The notes under the pieces: generated by a model | Told to the model about the DNA's origin: nothing | Seen by the model: only the letters and a program-made list of their open reading frames with translations | The model's database searches: none | DNA from: Thauera sp. | GTDB lineage: Bacteria; Pseudomonadota; Gammaproteobacteria; Burkholderiales; Rhodocyclaceae | Direction: 5' to 3' | Assembly: GCA_024235615.1 (NCBI GenBank) | Contig: JACKMB010000002.1 | Coordinates: 186,001 to 250,000, forward strand | DNA: 64,000 nt | Shown: positions 1-10,400 of the stretch, piece after piece | How positions within the stretch are numbered: position 1 is the first letter of the stretch | How the letters are laid out: every line of letters begins with the position of its first letter | Position numbers and translations under genes: made by a program

Positions 1-1090
1 CCAGTCTTGCCCGACCGCTCTCGATGGTGCGGAACTGGCGTTCGACATCGAGCTGCAGGCTTTGCAAGTCGTCGTCGAGGCGTGCCTGGGCGCGTGCGAG
101 TTCGGCGGCAGCGCGCCGCACCGAGGCGTCTACGCCGCCGCCGGCGTAGATCGGGATATTCACCTGGACCCCGACGCTGTACTGGCGTGTCTCCTGGTCG
201 AGCGTGCTGATCGATTCGTTCTCGGCGTTCACCGCGCTGGCGACGAGATCCACGCGCGGATAGTGACCGGCCCGATTGCGGCGGATCTCGTGCTCCAGCG
301 CCTCGATCTCGCGCTCGCGCGTGGCGAGTGTCGGGTTGTGTTCGCGCGCGAGCGCGATCCATTCGGACAGTGCGCGGGTGGCGGGAAGCAGGGGGGCCGC
401 GTGTGCGGGCAGGGCGCGCAAGGCGAGTGCCTCGCTACCGGTGATGCGTGCGAGCGCGCGTTGGGTGAGTTCGCGCTGGTCCTCGGCGGCGATCCTTTCG
501 GCGCGCGCACTGGCCAGGCTGGCCTCGGCGTCGGCGAGCTCGGTTCGCGTGCCTTCGCCGGCACCGAGCCGACGGCGGGCGATCGTCGTCTGGGTCTCGA
601 GGGCATCGACCTGCACGCGTGCGAGGGCGAGCGTCTCCTCGGCGAACAGGCGCTGCACGTAGGCGAGGCCGAGGCGGTCGAGCAATTCGCGGCCGCCGGC
701 AGCGAAGCGCGCGCGCGCGCCTTCGGTCTGCGCCTGCGCCGCGGCGTAGCGGCTGTACGCCTCGAGGTTGAACAGGGGCGCGCGCAACTGCAGCGCAAAG
801 ACAGGGTTGCGGTAATCGAGATCGTCCTTGGGACGTGGGGGGGCGTATTCGCGCTCGCCGCGTACGCGCGACTCCGAGAAGCTCGCCGTCACGCTCGGCA
901 GCAGGCCGGCGCGGGCGATCGGCACGAGCGTCTCGCCGGCCTCCAGTTCATGCCGGGCGGCACGGTAGGCGGCGTCGTTGGCGCGTGCGGCGTCGAACGC
1001 GGTGGCAAATGCGCCGGCGGCGAGCGCGGGCGCTGGTGTCAAGGCCAGCGCGAGCACCAGCGCGAGGGGGCGGGAGTCGATGCGCATCAT
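1..1090 (-). CDS. TolC-family outer membrane efflux protein, C-terminus cut by window edge
   Basis: The reading frame opens at an ATG ending at 1090 and stays open to the window edge, so only about the first 363 residues are present. It begins with a signal peptide (MMRIDSRPLALVLALAL, with an ALAAG-type cleavage site). The long alanine-, arginine- and glutamate-rich helical stretches that follow are typical of the periplasmic tunnel of TolC-type outer membrane factors. The ATG overlaps the stop of the upstream adaptor gene (ATGA), which indicates translational coupling. With the adaptor and ABC transporter before it, this completes a type I secretion system whose obvious cargo is the giant adhesin upstream. 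TolC is normally about 430-480 residues, so roughly the last 70-100 lie outside the window. Family assignment is firm; the substrate is inferred. Confidence 0.9.
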   Translation of the reverse strand, partial: MMRIDSRPLALVLALALTPAPALAAGAFATAFDAARANDAAYRAARHELEAGETLVPIARAGLLPSVTASFSESRVRGEREYAPPRPKDDLDYRNPVFALQLRAPLFNLEAYSRYAAAQAQTEGARARFAAGGRELLDRLGLAYVQRLFAEETLALARVQVDALETQTTIARRRLGAGEGTRTELADAEASLASARAERIAAEDQRELTQRALARITGSEALALRALPAHAAPLLPATRALSEWIALAREHNPTLATREREIEALEHEIRRNRAGHYPRVDLVASAVNAENESISTLDQETRQYSVGVQVNIPIYAGGGVDASVRRAAAELARAQARLDDDLQSLQLDVERQFRTIESGRARL

Positions 1091-2436
1091 GGTTCGGTCA
1101 GGGCGCCCTTGAGCCGGTCGGTGAGCGGCTTGACGAGGTAGTTGAGCAGGGTGCGCTCGCCGGTGCGCACGAAGATCTCGGCCGGCATGCCCGGGCGGAT
1201 CTCGTACTGGCGCAGCTTGTGCATGCCCTCGGCGGTCACCTCGATCACCGCCTTGAAGTACTGGATGCCTTGTTGCGGCTCGACCAGCACGTCGGCCGAG
1301 ACCTGCAGCACGCGCCCGGCGACGTTGGGTGTGGTGGCACGGTTGAAGGCGGGGAAGAGGATGTCCACCTCCAGCCCGGCACGCACGTGGTCGATCAGGT
1401 GAGGGGGGATCTGCGCGTCGATCTTGAGCGGCTCGTCGGCGGGCACGATCTCCATCAGCGGGTTGCCGACGCCGACCACGCCGCCCACGGTATGCACCGC
1501 GAGGCCCACGACGAGGCCGTCGGCCGGGGCGGCGATCTCGGTGTTGCGCAGGTCGAACTCGAGCGCCTCGATGCGGCTCAGGAGCGCCCCGGCGTCGCGC
1601 TGGACCTCGGTGAGCTGCGACTCCACCTCCTGGCGTTGCTGGTTCTCGCGCGCGATCATGCGCGAACGGGTCTCGGCGATCTGCTGGCGGATGCGCCCGG
1701 CGTTGCCGGCGTCCTCGGCGATCGCGGCGTTGAGTGCGGCCAGGCTGCGTTCCTGTTCGGAGAGGCGGTTGCGAGGGTAGAAGCCTTCGTCGACGAGGCC
1801 GCGTTGGCGTGCGATCTCGTCGCGCAGCAGCCCGACCTGGGTGCGGCGCGCGTGCGACGACGCCTCCACCCCGCGCAATTGCGCTTCGAGGCCGCGGATG
1901 CTCTCCTCGAGGATGGCGAGTTCGCTCGCCAGTGCGCGCTGGCGGGTGACGAACAGCTCGCGCTGCAGCGCCATCGCGGCGCTGGCGCGCGGGTCGGCGT
2001 GGGCCTCGCGCAGTGCCGCGGGGAACTCGATCTGCGGGTGGCCGAGGCGTTCGGCGACCAGCCGGGCCTCCACCGCGCTGGCGGTAAACCACTGCCCGCG
2101 TGCGACGTCGAGCTGTGAGCGCGCCTGGGTGTCGTCCAGCCGCACCAGTACCTGGCCGGCACGCACCGCGTCGCCGTCGCGTACCGCGAGCTCGGCGATC
2201 TTGCCGCCGACCAGTGGCTGCACGGCCTTGCGGTTGCCGGAGACCACCACGGTACCCGGAGCGGCGACGCCGGAGTCCAGCGGGGCGAGTGCCGCCCAGG
2301 CCATGAAGCCGCCGAAGCCGGCGACCACCAGGAGCCAGCCCCAGCGGCGTGCATGGGAGTCGCTGAGCTCGGTGTGAGCTGCGCTGCCGGACTGGCCGCC
2401 GGGCGGCGCGCTGGAATCGGGAGGGGAAGGGGGCAT
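1087..2436 (-). CDS. HlyD-family type I secretion periplasmic adaptor
   Basis: This 449-residue protein has one N-terminal membrane anchor (about residues 33-55). A lipoyl/barrel-sandwich half follows (GTVVVSGNRKAVQPLVGG), then long coiled coils (about 110-300), then the second hybrid-barrel half (APADGLVVGLAVHTVGGVV). The C-terminal part reads YEIRPGMPAEIFVRTGERT, typical of the PrtE/HlyD group. It would bridge the inner-membrane ABC exporter and the TolC-type channel. The gene lies 59 bases downstream of the ABC gene and overlaps the TolC gene by four bases, so the three form one operon. Confidence 0.95.
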   Translation of the reverse strand: MPPSPPDSSAPPGGQSGSAAHTELSDSHARRWGWLLVVAGFGGFMAWAALAPLDSGVAAPGTVVVSGNRKAVQPLVGGKIAELAVRDGDAVRAGQVLVRLDDTQARSQLDVARGQWFTASAVEARLVAERLGHPQIEFPAALREAHADPRASAAMALQRELFVTRQRALASELAILEESIRGLEAQLRGVEASSHARRTQVGLLRDEIARQRGLVDEGFYPRNRLSEQERSLAALNAAIAEDAGNAGRIRQQIAETRSRMIARENQQRQEVESQLTEVQRDAGALLSRIEALEFDLRNTEIAAPADGLVVGLAVHTVGGVVGVGNPLMEIVPADEPLKIDAQIPPHLIDHVRAGLEVDILFPAFNRATTPNVAGRVLQVSADVLVEPQQGIQYFKAVIEVTAEGMHKLRQYEIRPGMPAEIFVRTGERTLLNYLVKPLTDRLKGALTEP

Positions 2437-2495
2437 CGGGGGATTCCGGTATCGGTGCGGTGGCTGGGTGGCGGGACGGACTCAGCGGTCGGGAC

Positions 2496-4289
2496 TCAGC
2501 GGCCGGGTGCCGCTCCCGGTGCGAGGACCGGTGCGCCCGGGACCACGTTCGCCACGCGCCGATTGGCGGGCGTGGCATTGGGTGTGGATGGCGCGGTCGT
2601 TGTTGCCGGGGTCGGCTTGAAGACCTCGTCGCGCGGGCCGAAGGCGGCGAGGGTGCCGTCCGTCAGCACCATGACCTTGTCGGCGGCGGCCAGGGTCGAC
2701 ATGCGGTGGGTGACGATCACCACCGTGGCGCCGCGCGCCTTGAGGCCGAGCAGGGCTTCGAGCAGCGCCTTCTCGCCCGCCTCGTCGAGGTTGGAGTTGG
2801 GCTCGTCGAGCACGATGAGGGCAGGATCGCCGTAGAGCGCACGCGCCAGTCCGATGCGCTGGCGCTGGCCGGCCGACAGGTTGCTGCCCTCGGCGCCGAG
2901 CGGGGTGTCGTAGCCTTGCGGCAGGTGCAGGATGTGCTCGTGCATGCCGACCTTGCGGGCGGCGTCGACGACGCGCTCGGAGTCGACCTCGCCGAAGCGG
3001 GCGATGTTCTCTGCCACCGTCCCGTCGAAGAGTTCGATGTCCTGCGGGAGGTAGCCGAGTGCGGGGCCGAGCTCGTCCTTGTTCCAGTCGTAGACCGAGG
3101 CGCCGTCCAGGCGCAGGCTCCCTGCCGCGGGCGCCCAGACACCCACGAGCAGGCGGGCGAGCGAGGACTTGCCCGATGCGCTGGGACCGACCACCGCGAC
3201 GACCTCGCCCGGGGCGATGGTGAAGCCGAGGTTCTTGAGCACCATGCGGCGCGTGCCCGGGGGCATCGCCGAGACGCCCTCGGCGGTGATCCGACCCTGC
3301 GGCCGTGGCAGGCTCATGCTGGTCCCGCGTGCGGGGTGGCGCTGCAGGAGTTCCTGCAGGCGGGCGTAGGCCTGGCGGCCGGAGACGATCTGCTTCCAGT
3401 TGCCGACCAGGAGCTCGATCGGTGCGAAGGCGCGGCCGAGCAGGATGGAGGCGGCGATCATCATCCCGGCGGTGATCTGGTCCTCGAGCACGAGCAGCGC
3501 GCCGAAGCCGAGGATCAGCGACTGCATGGCGATGCGCACGAACTTGGTTGCGCCACTCAGCATCGCGGCGCGGTCGCTCGCCAGCGCCTGGGCGTGGATC
3601 TGCTGGCGGTGCAGCGCGTGCCAGCGCTGGCGGATGGCGGGCAGCATGCCCATCGCCTCGATCACCTCGCTGTTGCGCAGGTGGCTGACGAGTGCCTGGT
3701 GCGACTGCATGGAGAATTTCTGTGCCTCGTCCAGGCGGGGCTTGGAGATGCGCTCGTTCGCCACCGCGAGCACGAGCAGCACGATCGCGCCGGCGAGCGC
3801 GAACCAGCCGAGCAGTGGCGACATCATGAAGATCACCACGAGGTAGATCGGCAGCCAGGGCGCGTCGAAGGCCGCGAGCAGGGCCGACCCGGTGAGGGTC
3901 TGGCGCACCGCGTTGAGGTCGTGGATCGGTTGTGCGGTGTTGCTGCCGGCCTGCTGCAGGTTGCGCTCGAAGGCGGCGGTGAACACGCGACCATTGAGCT
4001 GCGCATCCAGGCGGGCGCCGACGCGCACGAGGATCCAGCCGCGCACGCTCTCGAGCGCGGCCATGAACAGCAGCGCCCCGACGACGAGCACGGTGAGCAT
4101 CACCAGCGTGGTCTCGTTGCGCGAGCCGAGTACGCGGTCATACACCTGCAGCATGTAGAGCGCCGGGGCGAGCATCATCAGGTTGATGAAGCCGCTGAAG
4201 GCGCCCACCGTAGTGAAGGCGTTCCGCAGGGCCTGCAAGGCCTCCTTCAGTTCGCCGCCGGCCGGCTGGCCGAACGTCTGCTTTGTCAT
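2496..4289 (-). CDS. Type I secretion system permease/ATPase (PrtD family)
   Basis: An inner-membrane ABC exporter of 597 residues from the ATG at 4289 (MTKQTFGQPAGGEL). An in-frame start further upstream would add a poorly conserved 29-residue extension. The membrane domain occupies about residues 25-310. The ATPase domain carries Walker A (VGPSASGKSSLARL), the ABC signature (LSAGQRQRIGLARAL), Walker B (PALIVLDEP) and the H-loop histidine (VIVTHR). There is no N-terminal C39 peptidase domain, so it is PrtD/LapB-like rather than a leader-cleaving exporter. The C-terminus is proline- and threonine-rich. It is followed by the adaptor and TolC genes and preceded by the giant adhesin gene, which is most likely its cargo. 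Confidence 0.93.
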   Translation of the reverse strand: MTKQTFGQPAGGELKEALQALRNAFTTVGAFSGFINLMMLAPALYMLQVYDRVLGSRNETTLVMLTVLVVGALLFMAALESVRGWILVRVGARLDAQLNGRVFTAAFERNLQQAGSNTAQPIHDLNAVRQTLTGSALLAAFDAPWLPIYLVVIFMMSPLLGWFALAGAIVLLVLAVANERISKPRLDEAQKFSMQSHQALVSHLRNSEVIEAMGMLPAIRQRWHALHRQQIHAQALASDRAAMLSGATKFVRIAMQSLILGFGALLVLEDQITAGMMIAASILLGRAFAPIELLVGNWKQIVSGRQAYARLQELLQRHPARGTSMSLPRPQGRITAEGVSAMPPGTRRMVLKNLGFTIAPGEVVAVVGPSASGKSSLARLLVGVWAPAAGSLRLDGASVYDWNKDELGPALGYLPQDIELFDGTVAENIARFGEVDSERVVDAARKVGMHEHILHLPQGYDTPLGAEGSNLSAGQRQRIGLARALYGDPALIVLDEPNSNLDEAGEKALLEALLGLKARGATVVIVTHRMSTLAAADKVMVLTDGTLAAFGPRDEVFKPTPATTTAPSTPNATPANRRVANVVPGAPVLAPGAAPGR

Positions 4290-4376
4290 CGGATTCGTCG
4301 TCCCCGTGCGCGAAGGCTGGTAGGTTCCAGGACTTGCCCACCGTTCCGGGACGACAGGCATGTGGAAGAATCGCAC

Positions 4377-4417
4377 GCAAGGCTACGGCCGGGAAGGGTT
4401 CCCGACCGTAGCCTTGC
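4377..4417 (-). terminator. Long hairpin between adhesin and exporter genes
   Basis: Two 19-base arms (4377-4395 and 4399-4417) pair with a three-base loop and only one G-T mismatch. The hairpin lies 32 bases after the adhesin stop codon and 88 bases before the exporter ATG. Neither strand has a clear T-run after the stem, so it could be an intrinsic terminator, an RNA-stabilising 3' structure that lowers exporter expression relative to the adhesin, or both. Confidence 0.55.
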
Positions 4418-4449
4418 GTTAACCGGATCTTAGCGCAGTCGATCCGGGC

Positions 4450-7400
4450 TCAAGCGTGAAGCAGTGCCAGGGTGGCCTCGCTTTGTGCACTCGTCCCGAC
4501 GATGCCGGCGTCGTGGAAGGCGATCGCGTCGTCGAAGAGCGAGGTGACGAAGTCGCCCGCGTACGGATCGGGCTGCGTCGTCTCCAGCCCCGCGGCAGCG
4601 GAGATCTCGGCCAGGTCGAACGCCTCCGCCCCGGCGGGCAGGGGGTCGGCGATGCCTTGTGGTGCGGTGTTGCCGGCCGAGAGCTTGAACTTCGCGGTGA
4701 TCGTTCCGACCCCCCAGGTCTGGCTGCGGCCGTAACCGTACTCGTACACCGTGTCGGTCGACTCATCCACGATCCACAGGCTGTCCGACTTGCCGCTGGG
4801 GTCGAGCGTGATGCCGGTCGGCTTGGTGTTCGCGGTGGGGAGCTGCCACCCGCCGCTCTGGCTCAAGCCGCTCGGATTGCCCCACCAGTCGCGCACGATC
4901 TTGAACCGATACACGTAGTCGCACGTCCCCTCGGTGACGGCCCACAGGTAGGTTCCGTCGGTCACGATGCCCTTGAGGTTCCCGTCGAGCGAGAGCGTGA
5001 AGCTCAATTCCGGGCTGTCGGTGCCGGATGTGCGGGTGGCCGCATTGTCGTACCAGTTGAGCTTGCCGGTGCGGTCCGCCATCCAGAGATCCTTGCCGTC
5101 GAGGGTGATGCCCTCCGGTTCGGTGCCCAGTCCGTAGGCCTTCCACTGCCCGAGCTGCGTGCCGTCGCCCTTGTAGACCTCCACGTTCTTGTCGCGGTCG
5201 AGCACCCACAGCAGGCTGCCGTCCGCGTTGGCGGCGATGTCGCGCGGATCGGTGTTTGCCAGCGCGAAGCTGCCCAGGCCGTCGCCACCGTCGGCGTACT
5301 GGTAGCTCAGATCCTTGGCCTGATCGACGACGAAGAACTTCGGGGCGGCAACGATCTTGGCGGCGCTCTCGTAGTGGCTCATGTCCGAGTCGCTCAGGCC
5401 GCCCGGTGCGGTGACCGTGGCGGTGTTCGCGTACACCCCGCCGGACTGCACGGCCTCGAACACCAGCTTTTCGACCTTGAAGTAGTCGGAGCTGTGGCCA
5501 TCGTCGCGGGCGGCCAGGATCAGCACGTTGCCCTGGACGTCGCCGGCGTTGAAGTCGGCCCAGCGGGCGGAGGTCGAGCCGGTGTCGTTGAACTCCTTGA
5601 GGCTCATGCCGGCGAGCACGGCGTTGTTCATGGCGGTGATGGGCGCCGTGGAGGAGCCCACATACACGGTCATGTCGCTGTCGCCCACGACGTAGCCGAG
5701 GAAGGCCTTGTCGACCACCACGTCCTGGGAGAACTGGAAGACGATGTAGTTGTCGCGGCCGTAGTTGTCGACGGTGTGGGTGGAGCCGCTGCCGCTCTCG
5801 CTGCTGTCGGTGACCCCGAGGCCGGCGTCGTAAGCGCCCAGCCAGGCCTTCTGCCAGGTGTCGCTGCCCTTCGTGCGGCTCCAGGCGTTGGCCTGCACGG
5901 TGACGCCACCGGCGCTGTAGCTGCGGGTGTTGCCGTCGGTGCCGTCGACCGCGGTGTTGCCGGAGAAGTCGATCGTGGTGGCGGCGCCCAGGACGCCCAG
6001 GGACTGGACGGTGCCGTGGGCCTCGTACAGCCACGACTCGCCGGCCTCGAGCACGTTGTCGCCATCGTCGCCCGACACGTATGCGATCTTGCCGTTGGCG
6101 ATGGACATGTCGTCGGCGGCGTTGGTCGGCGTGCCGTTGTCATCCACGAGGGCGAGGTCGGCCTTGGCAAAGTCGACATTGCCGGTGTTGGTGAGCTTGT
6201 AGGTCCAGGTCACCGCCGAGCCGGCGGTCAGCACCGGCACGCCCGCGCCATCGGGCGTGTCCTCGTTGTCGTAATCCGCCGCGGTCGGGTTGGCGTTGGA
6301 CGGACCACTGGTGGTCTTCTCGAGGTCGATCCCGGGGGTGGCGGGGACGGTCTCGTAGTGGCTCATGTCCGAGTCGCTCAGGCCGCCCGGTGCGGTGACC
6401 GTGGCGGTGTTCGCGTACACCCCGCCGGACTGCACGGCCTCGAACACCAGCTTTTCGACCTTGAAGTAGTCGGAGCTGTGGCCATCGTCGCGGGCGGCCA
6501 GGATCAGCACGTTGCCCTGGACGTCGCCGGCGTTGAAGTCGGCCCAGCGGGCGGAGGTCGAGCCGGTGTCGTTGAACTCCTTGAGGCTCATGCCGGCGAG
6601 CACGGCGTTGTTCATGGCGGTGATGGGCGCCGTGGAGGAGCCCACATACACGGTCATGTCGCTGTCGCCCACGACGTAGCCGAGGAAGGCCTTGTCGACC
6701 ACCACGTCCTGGGAGAACTGGAAGACGATGTAGTTGTCGCGGCCGTAGTTGTCGACGGTGTGGGTGGAGCCGCTGCCGCTCTCGCTGCTGTCGGTGACCC
6801 CGAGGCCGGCGTCGTAAGCGCCCAGCCAGGCCTTCTGCCAGGTGTCGCTGCCCTTCGTGCGGCTCCAGGCGTTGGCCTGCACGGTGACGCCACCGGCGCT
6901 GTAGCTGCGGGTGTTGCCGTCGGTGCCGTCGACCGCGGTGTTGCCGGAGAAGTCGATCGTGGTGGCGGCGCCCAGGACGCCCAGGGACTGGACGGTGCCG
7001 TGGGCCTCGTACAGCCACGACTCGCCGGCCTCGAGCACGTTGTCGCCATCGTCGCCCGACACGTATGCGATCTTGCCGTTGGCGATGGACATGTCGTCGG
7101 CGGCGTTGGTCGGCGTGCCGTTGTCATCCACGAGGGCGAGGTCGGCCTTGGCAAAGTCGACATTGCCGGTGTTGGTGAGCTTGTAGGTCCAGGTCACCGC
7201 CGAGCCGGCGGTCAGCACCGGCACGCCCGCGCCATCGGGCGTGTCCTCGTTGTCGTAATCCGCCGCGGTCGGGTTGGCGTTGGACGGACCACTGGTGGTC
7301 TTCTCGAGGTCGATCCCGGGGGTGGCGGGGACGGTCTCGTAGTGGCTCATGTCCGAGTCGCTCAGGCCGCCCGGTGCGGTGACCGTGGCGGTGTTCGCGT

Positions 7401-10400
7401 ACACCCCGCCGGACTGCACGGCCTCGAACACCAGCTTTTCGACCTTGAAGTAGTCGGAGCTGTGGCCATCGTCGCGGGCGGCCAGGATCAGCACGTTGCC
7501 CTGGACGTCGCCGGCGTTGAAGTCGGCCCAGCGGGCGGAGGTCGAGCCGGTGTCGTTGAACTCCTTGAGGCTCATGCCGGCGAGCACGGCGTTGTTCATG
7601 GCGGTGATGGGCGCCGTGGAGGAGCCCACATACACGGTCATGTCGCTGTCGCCCACGACGTAGCCGAGGAAGGCCTTGTCGACCACCACGTCCTGGGAGA
7701 ACTGGAAGACGATGTAGTTGTCGCGGCCGTAGTTGTCGACGGTGTGGGTGGAGCCGCTGCCGCTCTCGCTGCTGTCGGTGACCCCGAGGCCGGCGTCGTA
7801 AGCGCCCAGCCAGGCCTTCTGCCAGGTGTCGCTGCCCTTCGTGCGGCTCCAGGCGTTGGCCTGCACGGTGACGCCACCGGCGCTGTAGCTGCGGGTGTTG
7901 CCGTCGGTGCCGTCGACCGCGGTGTTGCCGGAGAAGTCGATCGTGGTGGCGGCGCCCAGGACGCCCAGGGACTGGACGGTGCCGTGGGCCTCGTACAGCC
8001 ACGACTCGCCGGCCTCGAGCACGTTGTCGCCATCGTCGCCCGACACGTATGCGATCTTGCCGTTGGCGATGGACATGTCGTCGGCGGCGTTGGTCGGCGT
8101 GCCGTTGTCATCCACGAGGGCGAGGTCGGCCTTGGCAAAGTCGACATTGCCGGTGTTGGTGAGCTTGTAGGTCCAGGTCACCGCCGAGCCGGCGGTCAGC
8201 ACCGGCACGCCCGCGCCATCGGGCGTGTCCTCGTTGTCGTAATCCGCCGCGGTCGGGTTGGCGTTGGACGGACCACTGGTGGTCTTCTCGAGGTCGATCC
8301 CGGGATTGAGTACGTATACACCCGCGTCGACGGACGGGTTGTGCTGGCCCGGACTGAGGGTGACGATCTGGCTCTTGCCGTCGGCGCCGGCGTCGGAGTC
8401 GATGGCGTCGTCGGCGCCGGCGTCCCGCATGGTGAAGGCCGTGCCCGCAGGTTTGCCGAACGTCACCTGGTACTGCACGCCGGCCGCCAGGTTGTCGAAC
8501 TGGTAGTAGCCGTCGACGTCGGTGCTGGTGATGGCCGTGGTGTCGCCCACGCCGTTGATGATGCCGTCGGCGCCGCCGCCGGTCAGGGTCACCAGCATGC
8601 CGCCGATGCCCGCCTCGCCACCGTCCTGCAGGCCGTTGCGGTTGGCGTCGAGCCAGACGAAGTCACCCAGCGACTGCGTCGACGCAGCCGTCGAGTAGCG
8701 CGCCGCGTCGGCGTCGGTCGCCATGATGCCCAGCGCCGAACCGGTTGCGGTGCCGACGTTGGCGATATCCACTCCCGCGGTGTCGGCGAGCTCGGAGCCG
8801 CGGTAGACCCAGACCTCGTCGAGGTCGAGCAGGCCGTCGTGGTCGGTGTCGCCGCCCTCGAAGCTCAGCCCGGAGAGGCGGTCGTCGCTCACGGACACCC
8901 CTTCGAGCGCGACATCGCCGGTGTTGCGGACCTCGTACCGGAACTCGGCCGTGCCGCCCAGCGCGATGAAGGGGCCGGTGCCGGGGGCGTCGGCGTCGAA
9001 CCACGGGGTGGTGACCGTGGCCCCGCCGCTTGCGGGGGTGCTGAGGTCGGCACCCAGCTCGTTCTGCATCACGAACTGGTTCTTGACCGACTCGATCTGG
9101 TTCAGGTCGCCGCTGAGGATGGCGTCGCGGGTCAGCGAGATGACCTGGCTCGAGGTGTAGGCATAGTCCACGTTCGGCTGCGCCGCATTGAGCAGCGCGG
9201 CGCTCGAGTGGCGCAGCAGCGCGTCGAGCCCGCCGCCCGCCGCGTTCAGCGCATCGAGCAGGGTCGGTGCGCCGGGTACGTTGATGCCGAAGACGGCTTC
9301 CCAAGCGTCATCCGGGGAGTAGCCGGTCTCCGGCCAGCCAGCCAGCGGTGCCGGGCCGTATTCGGAGTGCGTCTTCCAGAAGCCGGGGGTGAGGCCTTCG
9401 CCACCGCCGCCGGTGTCCTGATGGACGCCGCGGACGAACTTCTCGATGTCGATCGCCACCCGCGCGCCGAAGTGGTTGTCGAGGTCTGTGTCGGTGGGCT
9501 GCGGCAGGGAGGGGACCAGGTTGCCGTCGGCGTCGACCGGTGTCCCGGTCACGGCGCCGAGGTTGGTGTACTGGCCGGCGCTGACGACCGTGGAGGCCTC
9601 GTAGATCCAGCTCTCGCCGACATCGAGCAGGCCGTCGCCGTCGGCGTCGCCGCCGAGGAAGATGGGCGTGAAGTCGTCGCTCGTGTCGCCTGGCGTGCCA
9701 TGGTCGTCGGAGAGGACGATGTCCGACAGCGCGACCATGCCGTCGTTGGTCACCAGGTACTGGAAGGTGGCGGTGCTGCCGACCGCGAGATACGGCCCGG
9801 TGGGGGCGTTGTTGTCGGTTCCGTTGGTGAGCTTGACGAGGTCGATCGACGCCACGACGCCGCCTTCGCCAGGCTTGAAGATGCCGGCGTCGGCAGTGCT
9901 GTCGGTCTCACCCGCTTCGAGCTTGTAGCAGCCGGTGAAGCCGGTGGTGGCGTCTGCGTCGCTGTCCGCCGTGTCGTTCGCGCCCACGTTCTGGTTGGTG
10001 AGGAAGAAGCCGGTCGGGGTGATGAACTTGACGAGGTAGTCGCCCGGCTCGAGTCCGGTGAAGGCGTAGTTGCCGGCCGCGTCGGTGAAGGTGGAGGCGC
10101 CGACCTTCACGCCGGGTGCGCCGTCCACGCAGGTGTAGAGCTCGACCTCCACGCCTTCGACACCGGCTTCGCCGTCGTCCTGCTGGCCGTTGGCGTTGGC
10201 GTCGAGCCAGACGCGGTCGCCGATGGCAGCCGGACGCCAGAAGCCGGCGTCGACGGTGTTGTTGGTCTCGCCCGAGGCCAGGGTGTAGCAGCCGGTGAGG
10301 CCGCCGGTGCCGGCGTCGGAGTCGCTGGCGTCGGCGCCGACGTCGGCGGTGCTGAGCTGGTAGCCCGCCGGAGTCTCGAAGGCGACGATGTACTGGCCGG

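Noticed and set aside
2460..4433. Long plus-strand frame opposite the type I exporter
   Set aside because: The minus frame has all ABC motifs; the plus frame is a low-complexity shadow.
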